A DNA stretch of 64,000 bases from Variovorax sp. 54 (GTDB lineage Bacteria; Pseudomonadota; Gammaproteobacteria; Burkholderiales; Burkholderiaceae_C), in contig NZ_PEFF01000001.1 in the NCBI RefSeq assembly GCF_002754375.1, positions 3,799,501 through 3,863,500 of the forward strand. The letters run 5' to 3'. This document shows positions 1 to 8,893 of this stretch, in pieces (position 1 is the stretch's first letter; the number at the start of each line of letters is the position of its first letter). Under the pieces are notes generated by a model that was not told where the DNA came from, ran no database searches, and saw only the letters and a program-made list of their open reading frames with translations. Both the position numbers and the translations under genes were made by a program.

Positions 1-193
1 GCCGCTGACCTCGTACCTGTACGACCGGAACATCGGCCAGGCGCCGATCTGCCTGGCCACCGGCCCGCTCGACGGCGACCGCGCACAGCAGGGTGCCGAC
101 GTGCTGGCGCGCGAATGGTCGCGCGTGCGCTCGCGGCCCAACCTGCTGAGTTGCGTGAACACCGAGCGGCGCAACGGCTGTTCGGACTTTTGA
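1..193 (+). CDS. 3' end of an unrecognised protein (partial)
   Basis: The frame starting at base 2 is open for 63 residues and stops with TGA at 191-193. The visible C-terminus contains SYLYDRNIGQAPICLATGPL and ends in NGCSDF. Codon use is typical of the window (C/G at third positions), so it is probably a real gene whose start lies outside. I do not recognise the family. It ends 10 bp before the convergent glycosyltransferase gene at 204-1076. Confidence 0.5.
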   Translation, partial: PLTSYLYDRNIGQAPICLATGPLDGDRAQQGADVLAREWSRVRSRPNLLSCVNTERRNGCSDF

Positions 194-203
194 GAAAGCA
201 GTG

Positions 204-1076
204 TCAGCGCGGCGCGTGATCGCGGGCCGTGAGCACGAAGAGCTGCGCCATCAGGTCCGCGAGCAGCCGCAGCTGCGGGTCGTCGGTGAGCGGTGCGTGC
301 CGCCACGCGGCAACCTGCGCGTCGAGGCCTCCGAGCGGCCCCGCGAAGAACAAGCGCCGCAGCGCGCCGCCGAGCACATCGTGCGCCGCCGATTCCGCGG
401 GGCTGCCGAGGGTGCTGTCGGCATGGCTGCCCCATGCCGGCGTGGCGAGGAAGGGCGAGAGCACCGTGCCTTGCAGGCGGCCGTCGCGCAGGAAGCTGCC
501 CAGCGTCAGGTCGTACGGTTGCGAAGGTCCGTTCGCAAGCGCTTCCTGCAGCAATGCGGGCAGCACGCGCAGGCCCTTCGGCATCACGAGGTAGGCGACC
601 GCGCCCCAGTTGTAGAGCGTGCGCGCGTCGAGAAAGTCGATGCCTGTCAGCGCGTGACGCGACGCGCCGCTGCCTTGCGGTGGCAGGCGCCGTTGCAGGC
701 TTTGCCAGAGCGCGAGCAGGTGCTGCGTCGAGGTCACGGGCTGGCATTCGAGGAACGCGATGTCGCAGCCTTCGGCTTCGAGCTGTGCGAGTGCGCCGCT
801 GCGCAGCACGGCCGGCAGGGCCTCGCTGAGCTGCGCATCGTCTTCGAGCACCAGCAGTGCCTCGCCGGGGTTCGCGAGGGTGAGGGCTTCGGTGTGCGAG
901 AGAAAGCAGGCGCGCTCGCCGGGCGTGATCGGCGCGCTGCCAGGCGCGAGTGTCTGCGCATCGATGGCGGCGTGCCGCCGGACACCCGTCAGCCCGAGCC
1001 GTTGCAACTGCGCGTCCATCGCGGCGCGGCGATCGGTGCTTCGCTCGAGGTTGATGTAGCAGCCTTGCATGGGCAT
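204..1076 (-). CDS. Glycosyltransferase family 25 (LPS-type) protein
   Basis: This 290-residue cytosolic protein probably transfers a sugar during lipopolysaccharide or glycan synthesis. Near the N-terminus it has the GT25 signature: CYINLERSTDRRAAM, then a PGERACFLSHTEAL block, then LLVLEDDAQ, whose acidic pair fits the metal/nucleotide-sugar site. Family members are usually 230-300 residues, so it looks full length. The start is ATG at 1074-1076 or a second Met two codons later. It is divergent from the two-domain glycosyltransferase at 1109, with only 32 bp between them. The acceptor and donor sugars cannot be told from sequence. Confidence 0.8.
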   Translation of the reverse strand: MPMQGCYINLERSTDRRAAMDAQLQRLGLTGVRRHAAIDAQTLAPGSAPITPGERACFLSHTEALTLANPGEALLVLEDDAQLSEALPAVLRSGALAQLEAEGCDIAFLECQPVTSTQHLLALWQSLQRRLPPQGSGASRHALTGIDFLDARTLYNWGAVAYLVMPKGLRVLPALLQEALANGPSQPYDLTLGSFLRDGRLQGTVLSPFLATPAWGSHADSTLGSPAESAAHDVLGGALRRLFFAGPLGGLDAQVAAWRHAPLTDDPQLRLLADLMAQLFVLTARDHAPR

Positions 1077-1108
1077 CTCCGGTGCTTCATCGCTGAAGGA
1101 GCGATGCA

Positions 1109-2863
1109 GTGAACAGCATGACGTCGGGCGACCAGGAGAATGACACGGGCCGCCCTTGGCTCAGCGTCGTGCTCCCTTTCTACCGCAAGCTGGCCGAGTT
1201 CGAGCGTGTGCTGCCGATGAATGCGGGGTATTGGGCGCGACCGGGCATCGAGGTCGTGCTCGCGCTCGATGAGCCCGGCGAGGAAGCCGGCGTGTTGGCG
1301 CTGGTCGCGCGCTTTCCGCAGATCCGCTGGAAGGTACTCGTGAACGACGTTGCGCATGCGTGGCGCCCGCCCTGCAAGGCCATCAACGCCGGCGTGCGCT
1401 GCAGCGCAGGGCGCTTCGTGCTGGTCCATTCGCCGGAGTCCGCCTATGCGAGCGATGCGCCGGCCCTGCTGCTGGAGGCGGCGATGGGGCACGCGCGCGG
1501 CGTGGCGGTGGGCCGCGTCGGCTTCGCGCGCTTCGATGAACTCACGGACACGCTCGAATCGGCCTTCGCACGTCAGGTGCCGCCCGAGCTGCTGCTGCAG
1601 ACCTTCTACGGTTCGCTGTGTTGCGCGCGGGAAGCCTTCGATGCGGTGAACGGCTACGACGAATCGTTTGAAGAGTGGGGTGGCGACGACGACAACCTGC
1701 GCGTGCGCCTCGAGATGGCGGGCTGGCAGTTGCTGGCCTGTCCGGACGCGCACCTGCTGCACCTGTCGGACGAGACGCGCACAGGCGGCGAACAGTTCGA
1801 CCGCGATATCGACTGGGTCCGATGCACGCCGCACGAGGCGCGCGTGGGTGATATCGGATGGGGCCGTGATTTCGATCGCATCGCGCGCGACGACAGCGCC
1901 AGTGCATGGCCCGCCGAGGCACCGGCCTGGCTGGCCACCGCACCGGCGGTGCCGATGGGTTCGCGCCGCCAGTGCGAGGTCTGCGCGCGCCTGCTGCACC
2001 ACGAGGCCTGCGCCTTCCATTGCCCGTTGTGCGCGAACCCGCCGATCGCGCCGCGTCTCACGTCGCGGCTGCGCATCGTCTGCGTGCTGCAGGTGCGCAA
2101 CGAGGCGCGCTATCTGCCCGGATGCCTCGACCACCTGCGCGGCCATGTGGACGGCATCGTCGCGCTCGACGACGGCTCGACCGATGGCACCGCCGACATC
2201 TTGCGGCGCGAGCCGATGCTGCTGGAGCTGCTGTCGAACCCGCCGCGCGACGACGGCGCACACGTCTGGCACGAGAACGAGAACAAGCGCCGCCTGCTCG
2301 AAGCGGCACGCCGCCACGGCGCGGGCTGGGTGCTGGTGTGCGATGCCGACGAGCGCTACGAACAGCTGTTCCTGCGCCATCTGCATGCCACCGTCGATTC
2401 GCTGCCCGACCACCAGCTCGCGAGCCTGTCGCTCGTGTCCTGCGAACTCTGGAATTCGCCCGATGCCTGGCGCAGCGACGGCCCATGGGGACGCAAGTCG
2501 CGCGCGCGACTGTTCCGGTTGCCGCAGCAGATCGCGTTCGACCAGAGCCCTGCGCTGCACAGCCCGTGGCTGCCCGACGATGCGCAGCGCCACGGCCTGA
2601 TGTTCTACAGCCGCTACCGGCTCTATCACCTGAAGAGCATCCGGCACGCGGACCGCGTGGCGCGGCGCGATCTGTACACGCGGCTCGATCCGGCGCGGCA
2701 GTTCCAGGCCATCGGCTACGACTACCTCGCGGAAGAAGGACCGGCGTTGCGGCTGGTGCCTGTTGCGCCAGACCGCGACTACGACCGCAGCACCTTGCCC
2801 CCGGACTTGCAAGAGCCGGCTCAGCCGCCCAACCCCAGTGTTCTCGCAAAGTCGCCGCGGTAG
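1109..2863 (+). CDS. Two-domain family 2 glycosyltransferase
   Basis: The 584-residue protein carries two glycosyltransferase-like domains. The N-terminal one starts WLSVVLPFYRKLAEFERVLP and includes a galactosyltransferase-like GYDESFEEWGGDDDNLRVRL segment. A cysteine-rich spacer (CEVCARLLHHEACAFHCPLC, a possible zinc knuckle) follows. The C-terminal GT2 domain starts LRIVCVLQVRNEARYLPGCL and has the metal-binding DDGSTDGT motif. The GTG start at 1109 is chosen because AAGGAG lies 7 bp upstream; ATG at 1118 is an alternative. Its last 43 bp overlap, tail to tail, the gene on the other strand at 2821-3600. Role inferred: surface polysaccharide synthesis. Confidence 0.8.
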   Translation: MNSMTSGDQENDTGRPWLSVVLPFYRKLAEFERVLPMNAGYWARPGIEVVLALDEPGEEAGVLALVARFPQIRWKVLVNDVAHAWRPPCKAINAGVRCSAGRFVLVHSPESAYASDAPALLLEAAMGHARGVAVGRVGFARFDELTDTLESAFARQVPPELLLQTFYGSLCCAREAFDAVNGYDESFEEWGGDDDNLRVRLEMAGWQLLACPDAHLLHLSDETRTGGEQFDRDIDWVRCTPHEARVGDIGWGRDFDRIARDDSASAWPAEAPAWLATAPAVPMGSRRQCEVCARLLHHEACAFHCPLCANPPIAPRLTSRLRIVCVLQVRNEARYLPGCLDHLRGHVDGIVALDDGSTDGTADILRREPMLLELLSNPPRDDGAHVWHENENKRRLLEAARRHGAGWVLVCDADERYEQLFLRHLHATVDSLPDHQLASLSLVSCELWNSPDAWRSDGPWGRKSRARLFRLPQQIAFDQSPALHSPWLPDDAQRHGLMFYSRYRLYHLKSIRHADRVARRDLYTRLDPARQFQAIGYDYLAEEGPALRLVPVAPDRDYDRSTLPPDLQEPAQPPNPSVLAKSPR

Positions 2864-3600
2864 GTGCGCAGGCCCTGGTGCGACAGCTGCGAGCGCGTGT
2901 CGACATGCACGCGTCCGCCGATCGATTGCCAGCGGCGGCAGAAGCCGTAGTCCTCGCTGAGGTAGCGCCCGTTGCCCGGCTCGGCAAACACGTCGAAGAA
3001 ACGGTAGTGCGGGCGCGCCGCGACGACCGGATCGTCCATGCGGTCGGGCGTGTAGCGCAGCTCGGGCAGCGCCTGCGCCATCTGCTCGAGCACATGGCGC
3101 GCGATCAGCATGAACCCGGTGGGCGCATCGAGCACTTCGAGAAAGCCGTCGGCATCGACACGCGCGGCCGCATCGTTCACGTTGACCGGGAACGCGGCGT
3201 GCAGCGCCTCGAAGTCGGCGCGCGTGGCGCCGGTCGGCAGCGGTGCGCGCAGGCCGCCGTCGGGCCAGCCATCGCTCTTGTGCGGGTACACGCCGGCCAC
3301 CACATCGCGGCCCGCGCCGAGCAGCCGCAGCGCGGCCTCGGGTTCGAAGCCGATGTCGGCGTCAATCCAGAACAGGTGCGTCCAGCGCGTGTCGGCCAGG
3401 AACTCGGCGGCCAGCCGGTTGCGGGCGCGTGTGACAAGGCTGTCGCCATCGAGAAAGCGCGTTTGCATCGCGAAGCCGTGGGTCCACGCGAGGTTGACCA
3501 GGCCGAGCAGGCTGCGCACGCACTCGGTGCCGACCGCGCCGCTGTGGCAGGGCGTGGCGACGAAGGGGCGGACGTTTTTCAGGTCGACGGCGTTGGGCAT
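2821..3600 (-). CDS. Glycosyltransferase-like protein with a DxD motif
   Basis: This 259-residue protein has an N-terminal FVATPCHSG strand and a central WTHLFWIDADIGFEP segment. Its DAD resembles the metal-binding DxD of inverting GT-A enzymes (Anp1/GT2-like). CYS, SGAV and VAGVYPHK elements around it suit the same fold. The ATG start lies only 6 bp after the stop of the hybrid kinase gene (3607-5595), so it is probably transcribed with the SBP/kinase genes upstream. Why a glycosyltransferase would sit there is unclear. Its 3' end overlaps the convergent glycosyltransferase gene by 43 bp. Substrate unknown. Confidence 0.65.
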   Translation of the reverse strand: MPNAVDLKNVRPFVATPCHSGAVGTECVRSLLGLVNLAWTHGFAMQTRFLDGDSLVTRARNRLAAEFLADTRWTHLFWIDADIGFEPEAALRLLGAGRDVVAGVYPHKSDGWPDGGLRAPLPTGATRADFEALHAAFPVNVNDAAARVDADGFLEVLDAPTGFMLIARHVLEQMAQALPELRYTPDRMDDPVVAARPHYRFFDVFAEPGNGRYLSEDYGFCRRWQSIGGRVHVDTRSQLSHQGLRTYRGDFARTLGLGG

Positions 3601-3606
3601 TCGGTT

Positions 3607-5595
3607 TCAGGCGCCGGGCGCGTGGCGTCGCGTGGTGAGCAGTGCGCGCAGCTTGGCCGGCGCCACCGGTTTGGTCAACAGCGTCACGCCGCCGTGGCGC
3701 AGCCGCTGCAGCACCTCGGGCCCGGTGGCGCCCGACACCAGCACGGCGAGCGCATCGGGCTGCAGGCGGCGGGCGGCATCGATCACTTCCACGCCGTCGG
3801 CGTCGCCGGCCAGTTGCAGGTCGCACAGCACGGCGTCGTAGACGATGTCGCCGGTGCCCAGCCGCGCGAGCGCTTCGGCGCCGGTGGTGACGCATTCGAC
3901 CTCGCAGCCCCATTGCGTGAGCAGCGCGTGCGTGCCGTCGAGGATGGCGGGGTCGTCGTCCACCACGAGGCAGCGCAGGCCCGCGAGCGGCGCGGGCGCA
4001 ACCGGTGCGGGCTCGGGCGGCGCGAGGTCGGCCATGCGCGCGGGCGCCAGCGTGAACGCGAAGGTGCTGCCGGCCTGCAATGCCGAGCGCACGGTGATGC
4101 GGGTGCCGAGCAGGGTGGCGATGCGCGCGCAGATCGCCAGGCCCAGGCCGAAGCCGCGGCGCCGGTCGCGCTCGGTGTTGGCCACCTGGTAGAACTCTTC
4201 GAAGATGCGGCCCTGGTGGATGGGCGCGATGCCTACGCCGTTGTCGCGCACCTCGATGCGCACGCCGGCCCGGCTGCGCCGCGCGGCCACCAGCACGGTG
4301 CCGCCTTCAGGTGCATGGCGCAGCGCGTTGGCCACCAGGTTGCCGACGATGCGCTGCACCATCGCCGCGTCACTGCGCACCGCCAGGCCGCGGTCGCGCC
4401 AGTGCAGCCGCACCTGCGCCGCGCTGGCGGCGGGCGCGTGCTGCGCATCGAGCTGGTCGAACAGCGCGGCCAGCGAGACGCGGGTGATGGCGGGCGTGAG
4501 CACCTGCGCGTCGAGGCGCGAAATTTCGAGCAGGTCGTCGAGCAGCACGCCCATGAAGCCGGTGCTCTCCTGCAGCCGCAGCACGGCCGGGCGCTGCGCC
4601 TCGGTGGCGCTGGGCAGCAGGCCGTCGATGAACAGGCCCATGGCATGCAGCGGCTGGCGCAGGTCGTGGCTTGCGGCGGCCAGGAAGCGTGCGCGCGACA
4701 GCGCGGCCTGCTCGGCCTCGGCCATGCGCTGCAGCGCGACGGCGGTGGCGTCGCGCACGCGCTCCTCGCTCACCTGGCGGTTGTATTGCAGGCGCTCGGC
4801 GAGGCGGTCGATGTCGTGCGCGAGCACGGCCAGCTCGTGCGTGCCGCGCGTGCCGCCTTCGACCACGTCGCAACGCACCTCGAAGTGGCCGGCCTCCAGC
4901 GCCGCCACCGTGCGCGACACGCGCCGCAGCGGACGCGCCACCGTGCGCGCCATGTGGCGCACCGAGGCCCACGCCGCCAGCAGTGCGACCAGTGCGATGC
5001 CGATGCCGGCGATGAGTGAGCGGCTGCGTTCGTGCGTGTAGGCGGTGGTGTCGCGGAAGGTCTGCACCAGCCCGATGGGCGCGTCGCCCGCCGCGGTGGA
5101 GCCGGCCGGCGCGAAGGCGCTGGCGCGCGAGGCCTCGCGCAAGGTGACGGGCGCGCTGAACATGCGCAGCTGCGCGAGCGATTCGTTCTTGGGCCCGGCC
5201 GTGACGTACACGCCCGCGCTGTTGCTGATCTCCACACGCGTCACCTGCCCGCCGCGCAGCGCCGCCGAGGCCACGTTCTGCAGCGCCGGCAGGTCGCCCG
5301 CGTACAGGCTCAGGTCGGACATGGCCGCCACCTGTTTCGCCACGGCCTGGCCTTCGGCATCGAAGGCGGCTTCGAGCGTCTGCAGCCGGTTGTGGGTGAA
5401 CCAACCGGTGAGCGCCAGCGCCACGGCCGCGCAGGGCACGACGCCCAGGCGGAACAGGTCGCGCTGCAGGTTGCCGCGCACCACCAGCGACGTGGCGGCC
5501 GGTGGGGGAGGGGGCGGTGGCGCTTCGGTCGCCGTGACCGCGCCCGCCGCCGTCGGGCGGGACAGCGGGCTCGGGGGGACCGGCGTGGTGCTCAT
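3607..5595 (-). CDS. Hybrid sensor histidine kinase with C-terminal receiver (HK1)
   Basis: The 662-residue inner-membrane sensor kinase has a proline-rich cytosolic N-tail and a first membrane segment at about residues 52-68. A periplasmic sensor loop of about 120 residues follows, then a second membrane segment at about 193-212 and a HAMP-like region. The HisKA motif FLAAASHDLRQPLHAM has its phospho-acceptor at His310. An HATPase domain includes GLGLAICARI. The C-terminal receiver has VVDDD, the acceptor Asp in LCDLQLAG, and KPV. The ATG start overlaps the upstream SBP stop (ATGA, 5592-5595), so the two are translationally coupled. No DNA-binding output is present, so signalling must pass to another protein. 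Confidence 0.88.
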   Translation of the reverse strand: MSTTPVPPSPLSRPTAAGAVTATEAPPPPPPPAATSLVVRGNLQRDLFRLGVVPCAAVALALTGWFTHNRLQTLEAAFDAEGQAVAKQVAAMSDLSLYAGDLPALQNVASAALRGGQVTRVEISNSAGVYVTAGPKNESLAQLRMFSAPVTLREASRASAFAPAGSTAAGDAPIGLVQTFRDTTAYTHERSRSLIAGIGIALVALLAAWASVRHMARTVARPLRRVSRTVAALEAGHFEVRCDVVEGGTRGTHELAVLAHDIDRLAERLQYNRQVSEERVRDATAVALQRMAEAEQAALSRARFLAAASHDLRQPLHAMGLFIDGLLPSATEAQRPAVLRLQESTGFMGVLLDDLLEISRLDAQVLTPAITRVSLAALFDQLDAQHAPAASAAQVRLHWRDRGLAVRSDAAMVQRIVGNLVANALRHAPEGGTVLVAARRSRAGVRIEVRDNGVGIAPIHQGRIFEEFYQVANTERDRRRGFGLGLAICARIATLLGTRITVRSALQAGSTFAFTLAPARMADLAPPEPAPVAPAPLAGLRCLVVDDDPAILDGTHALLTQWGCEVECVTTGAEALARLGTGDIVYDAVLCDLQLAGDADGVEVIDAARRLQPDALAVLVSGATGPEVLQRLRHGGVTLLTKPVAPAKLRALLTTRRHAPGA

Positions 5596-6647
5596 CGCGG
5601 GGCTGCGAGTCGTTCGGTGAGCTCCCGTTCCTCCGGCGGACGCAGGCCGAGCCCGCGTGCCACGGTCGCGTTGATCCGTACGGTGGCCGGCGTGGCCGCC
5701 TCCACCAGCGGGCTGTTGTTGCCGGTGCTTGCGGCGCTGGCCACCTTCTGCCCGAGCTGGCGCGCCTGCTGGGCCAACTGGCCAGGCGTGGAGACCGCCG
5801 CCGCGAGGCCGCCCGAACGCACCAGTCCCTCGCTGGCGCCGAACACCGGCAGGCCCGCGCCGGCACCGGCATGCAGCACCGAGAGCGTGGCGGCCTGGCT
5901 GTCGCCGATCAGGTCGGGCAGCACCATGAGGGCGTCGCTGCGCGGCACGAGGGCGCGCAGCGCAGCGGCCAGCGAACGGGCGTCGGGCGCGATCTCGACC
6001 TGCAGGTCCCAGGGCGGGTTGGCGTTCTGCGCGGCGCGCTGCAGCTCGCGCACCAGCGGTTCGGATTCGGGCGTCGCGATGACGCCCAGGCGGCGCTTCT
6101 GCGGTAGCACGGCGTTCACCAGCGCGAGCTGGTCGGCCATGGCCGGGTCGCGCAGCAGCACGCCCACGCGCCGGTCGCCGCGCCGCAGGGCGGCAGGGCT
6201 GGCGGCCTTCAGGGTCTCGTAGTCGAGCCGGCTCAACATCGCGAGCACCAGCGGCTCCGTGCTGGGCCGCTCGAGGGCGGCGCGCGCGGCGGCGGTGCCC
6301 ACCGCCACGGTGAGGCCCGCGTCGCTCGCGGTGCGCAGGCTGCGCGTGCGCACGCCGGCGTTGGCGGCGGGCTCGGTGTCGGCACTGGCCGGTTCCGCGG
6401 CTGCAGCGCCCGGCCCGATGCGCACGAGTTCGAACTTGCCGGCGGCCGACTGGTCGCTGCGCAACTGCTGCACGAACTCGGCCGACGCGGCCTGGTCGTC
6501 GCCGACGAGCACCGTCAGCGTGGCCGCCGATGCCACGCGCGGCGCGGCGGCGATGCACAGCACAAGGCCGCAGGCCAGCAGGGCGTGGACAGCACGGTGC
6601 ACTCTTCCGAAGAAAAGCGGAATGGGAGGGTTCACAGCGACGGACAT
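5592..6647 (-). CDS. Periplasmic ABC-type substrate-binding-like protein (SBP1)
   Basis: The 351-residue exported protein has an N-terminal signal peptide whose hydrophobic core is HALLACGLVLCIAAA, with likely cleavage after ASA. The mature part resembles the ABC_sub_bind/COG2984 family. It has two Rossmann-like lobes: TLTVLVGDDQ, and later RRLGVIATPESEPLVRELQR and SDALMVLPDLIGD. No permease or ATPase gene is nearby. Instead the gene is translationally coupled to HK1, so I infer a sensory role (ligand capture for the kinase) rather than import. The ligand is unknown. The 182 bp upstream (6648-6829) would hold the promoter. Confidence 0.75.
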   Translation of the reverse strand: MSVAVNPPIPLFFGRVHRAVHALLACGLVLCIAAAPRVASAATLTVLVGDDQAASAEFVQQLRSDQSAAGKFELVRIGPGAAAAEPASADTEPAANAGVRTRSLRTASDAGLTVAVGTAAARAALERPSTEPLVLAMLSRLDYETLKAASPAALRRGDRRVGVLLRDPAMADQLALVNAVLPQKRRLGVIATPESEPLVRELQRAAQNANPPWDLQVEIAPDARSLAAALRALVPRSDALMVLPDLIGDSQAATLSVLHAGAGAGLPVFGASEGLVRSGGLAAAVSTPGQLAQQARQLGQKVASAASTGNNSPLVEAATPATVRINATVARGLGLRPPEERELTERLAAPR

Positions 6648-6829
6648 GGACTGCTTTGTGCAGCGAGAGGCAATGGTCCAATGTAAGGACGCGCCCTGTT
6701 TCCCGCGATAAGGCAGAGGGCTTATGCCCGCATGCGCGAGGGCCTGCGCATGTGAGGAAGATCACGTCGCCGCGGCTGCTTGGTCTATGTCCGACGGACT
6801 ACCCGGCGCCTACCGGGAAGGTACCTCTG

Positions 6830-8731
6830 TCAGAGGCCTGCGGCCATCATCAGCGCGGCCGCGCGCTGCGCCTGGATCGCCTGGCGCAGCACGCGCGGCG
6901 ACACCGGCTTGTAGAGCACGGCGATGCCGGCGGCGGCCACCTCGCGCAGGCGGTCGGGCTTGGTCTCGCCGGTGACCAGCAGGCGTGCGGTGCCAGCGCC
7001 GATGCCGTTGGGGTGGCGCTCGAGTGCGGCGATCACATCGAGGCCGTTGTCGCCGCCCTGCAGCAGCAGGTCGCTCACCACCACATCGGGTGGCGTGTCC
7101 CAGCCGTCGGCCAGCGCCAGCGCTTCGGCGCGGGTCTGCGCAGCCAGCACCGTGGCGCCCCAGTTGCCGAGCACCACGCTCAGGCCTTCGAGGATCGTGC
7201 GCTCGTCGTCGATCACGAGGATGCGCAGGTCCGCCAGGCCTTCGTTGTTGTCGGCGGGTGCGGCAGCCATCGGCGGCTGCGGCACCGACGCCGGCAGCGC
7301 GGCGGGCGCGGCGCGCACCTGCACGCGCACGCAGGTGCCCTTGTGCAGGCGCGAGCTGAGCTCGACGCGCGTGTTCAGCAGCTCGGCCAGCCGCTGCACC
7401 GTGGCCAGCCCCAGGCCCATGCCGCGCGCGCCGCCGGGCGCGTTGCTGCGGCTGGCCGGCTCGACCTGGTAGAACTCCTCGAACACCCGCGCCTGGTGCT
7501 GCGCGGCAATGCCCACGCCGGTGTCGACCACGTCGATGCGCACGCCCTTGCCGCGTGCGCGCGCACCGATCAGCACGCCGCCCTCGACCGTGTGGCGCAG
7601 TGAATTCGACACCAGGTTGTTGAGGATGCGCGACAGCATCACGTAGTCGCAGCGCACCCACAGCTCGGTCTTGCGCACCACCAGCCGCAGGCCCTGCTGC
7701 TCGGCCACGGGGCGGAAGTTGCGGCTGATCTCGTCGAACAGCCGGTCGAGCGGAAAGTCGGCCCACTGCGGCTGCAGCACGCCGGCGTCGAGCTGCGACA
7801 GGTTGAGCAGCTCCGAGAACAGCCGGTCGAGCGAATCGACGCATTCGCGGATGTGGCCGATGCGCTGCAGCTTCACCGGGTCGGTCTCGCCGTTGGCCAG
7901 CCCGTCGGAGAACAGCGTGAGCGCATGCAGCGGCTGGCGCAGGTCGTGGCTGGCGGCGGCCAGCAGCCGCGTCTTGGCCTGGCTGGCCACTTCGAGCAAC
8001 TGGTTCTTGCGCGCCAGTTCGGCCGTGGCCTCGTTGATGCGGCTTTGCAGCAGCCGGTGGCTTTCGGCCAGCGCGCGCGCCGCCTGGTTGAAGCCGTGCT
8101 GCAGATGGCGCACCTCCGAGGTGCCTTCGATGGCCACGCTGGCGGCCTCGCCCGCGCCGAGCCGGTCGACCGCCTCGCCCAGCGCACGGATCGGCTCGCT
8201 GATGCGCCGTGCCGCCCACCAGCCCGCCAGCCCCACGCCCAGCAGGCTCACGGCCAGCACCAGCGCCACGTTGAGCCAGACCGCGCGGCGCGCGCTCTGC
8301 ACCGCGTCCAGCCCGATCTCGACCATCACCTTGCCGTTGTGCCGGCCGTCGTCGCTGACGATCGGCACCACCACCTGCAGGCCCTCGCCGCGGCGGCGGT
8401 CGACGGTTTCGGAGTTGGCGACGATCTCGCCGTCTTCCGTCCAGATCTGCACCTGCTGCACGTGCGGCTGGTAGGTGCCCGTCTGCGCGGTGCGCGCCAG
8501 CGCGCGGCGGTCCATGCGCGACAGCGGGGCCTGCGCCACCGTGGCCACCTGCAGGGCCACCGTCTGCGCATTGGCGCGCATCAGCTCGGTCAGGTTGCCC
8601 AGGTGCTGGCGCGTGAGCACCGCAATGGCCACCAGCGTGGCCGCCGTGGCCGGCAGCAGCGCCAGCAGGATCAGCTGCTGGGCGAAGGTGAGGCGGGCCA
8701 GCCCGCGCAGGAGGCGGAAGTTCAAGTTCAT
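6830..8731 (-). CDS. Hybrid sensor histidine kinase with C-terminal receiver (HK2)
   Basis: The 633-residue kinase has a first membrane helix at about residues 19-40 and a periplasmic sensor domain at about 41-150 containing VQIWTEDGEIVANSE. A second helix lies at about 151-172, followed by HAMP. HisKA has LLAAASHDLRQPLHAL with His262. The HATPase domain has GMGLGLATVQRL. A receiver follows, with VIDDERTILEG and acceptor Asp in VVSDLLLQGG. It shares the SHDLRQPLHA motif and overall layout with HK1, suggesting paralogy. It is transcribed divergently from two PhnD-like binding proteins, its likely sensory partners. The ATG at 8731 is the only good start before the intergenic region. A CCGG-based hairpin just past the stop (about 6800-6818) could terminate transcription. 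Confidence 0.88.
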   Translation of the reverse strand: MNLNFRLLRGLARLTFAQQLILLALLPATAATLVAIAVLTRQHLGNLTELMRANAQTVALQVATVAQAPLSRMDRRALARTAQTGTYQPHVQQVQIWTEDGEIVANSETVDRRRGEGLQVVVPIVSDDGRHNGKVMVEIGLDAVQSARRAVWLNVALVLAVSLLGVGLAGWWAARRISEPIRALGEAVDRLGAGEAASVAIEGTSEVRHLQHGFNQAARALAESHRLLQSRINEATAELARKNQLLEVASQAKTRLLAAASHDLRQPLHALTLFSDGLANGETDPVKLQRIGHIRECVDSLDRLFSELLNLSQLDAGVLQPQWADFPLDRLFDEISRNFRPVAEQQGLRLVVRKTELWVRCDYVMLSRILNNLVSNSLRHTVEGGVLIGARARGKGVRIDVVDTGVGIAAQHQARVFEEFYQVEPASRSNAPGGARGMGLGLATVQRLAELLNTRVELSSRLHKGTCVRVQVRAAPAALPASVPQPPMAAAPADNNEGLADLRILVIDDERTILEGLSVVLGNWGATVLAAQTRAEALALADGWDTPPDVVVSDLLLQGGDNGLDVIAALERHPNGIGAGTARLLVTGETKPDRLREVAAAGIAVLYKPVSPRVLRQAIQAQRAAALMMAAGL

Positions 8732-8804
8732 GAAGGCCTTGGGCACATGGGGGGCGAGCTTAGGGCCGCGGCCCGGAACAGGGAAGAGCGGAAAACAGCA
8801 CGAA

Positions 8805-8818
8805 AAATGCCGGCATTT
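8805..8818. promoter_or_regulatory. Perfect 14-bp palindrome in the HK2/SBP2 divergent intergenic region
   Basis: AAATGCCGGCATTT is a perfect dyad lying 74 bp upstream of the HK2 start and 76 bp upstream of the SBP2 start, almost centred in the 162-bp divergent spacer. A TGTAAT hexamer follows it at 8823-8828 and could be a -10 box for the rightward gene. The position suits an operator for a dimeric regulator. Which protein binds it cannot be told. Confidence 0.35.
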
Positions 8819-8893
8819 GCGATGTAATGGCGTCCGCGTTGCCCATGCCAGACCCCGACGGTTTTCCGTGGCCCCTTGTCTTCCGGTGCTCCC

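Noticed and set aside
5596..6765. N-terminal extension of HK1 to about 1050 residues
   Set aside because: The extension overlaps SBP1 out of frame and is Arg/Ala/Pro-rich. ATG 5595 with its ATGA overlap gives a normal sensor kinase.
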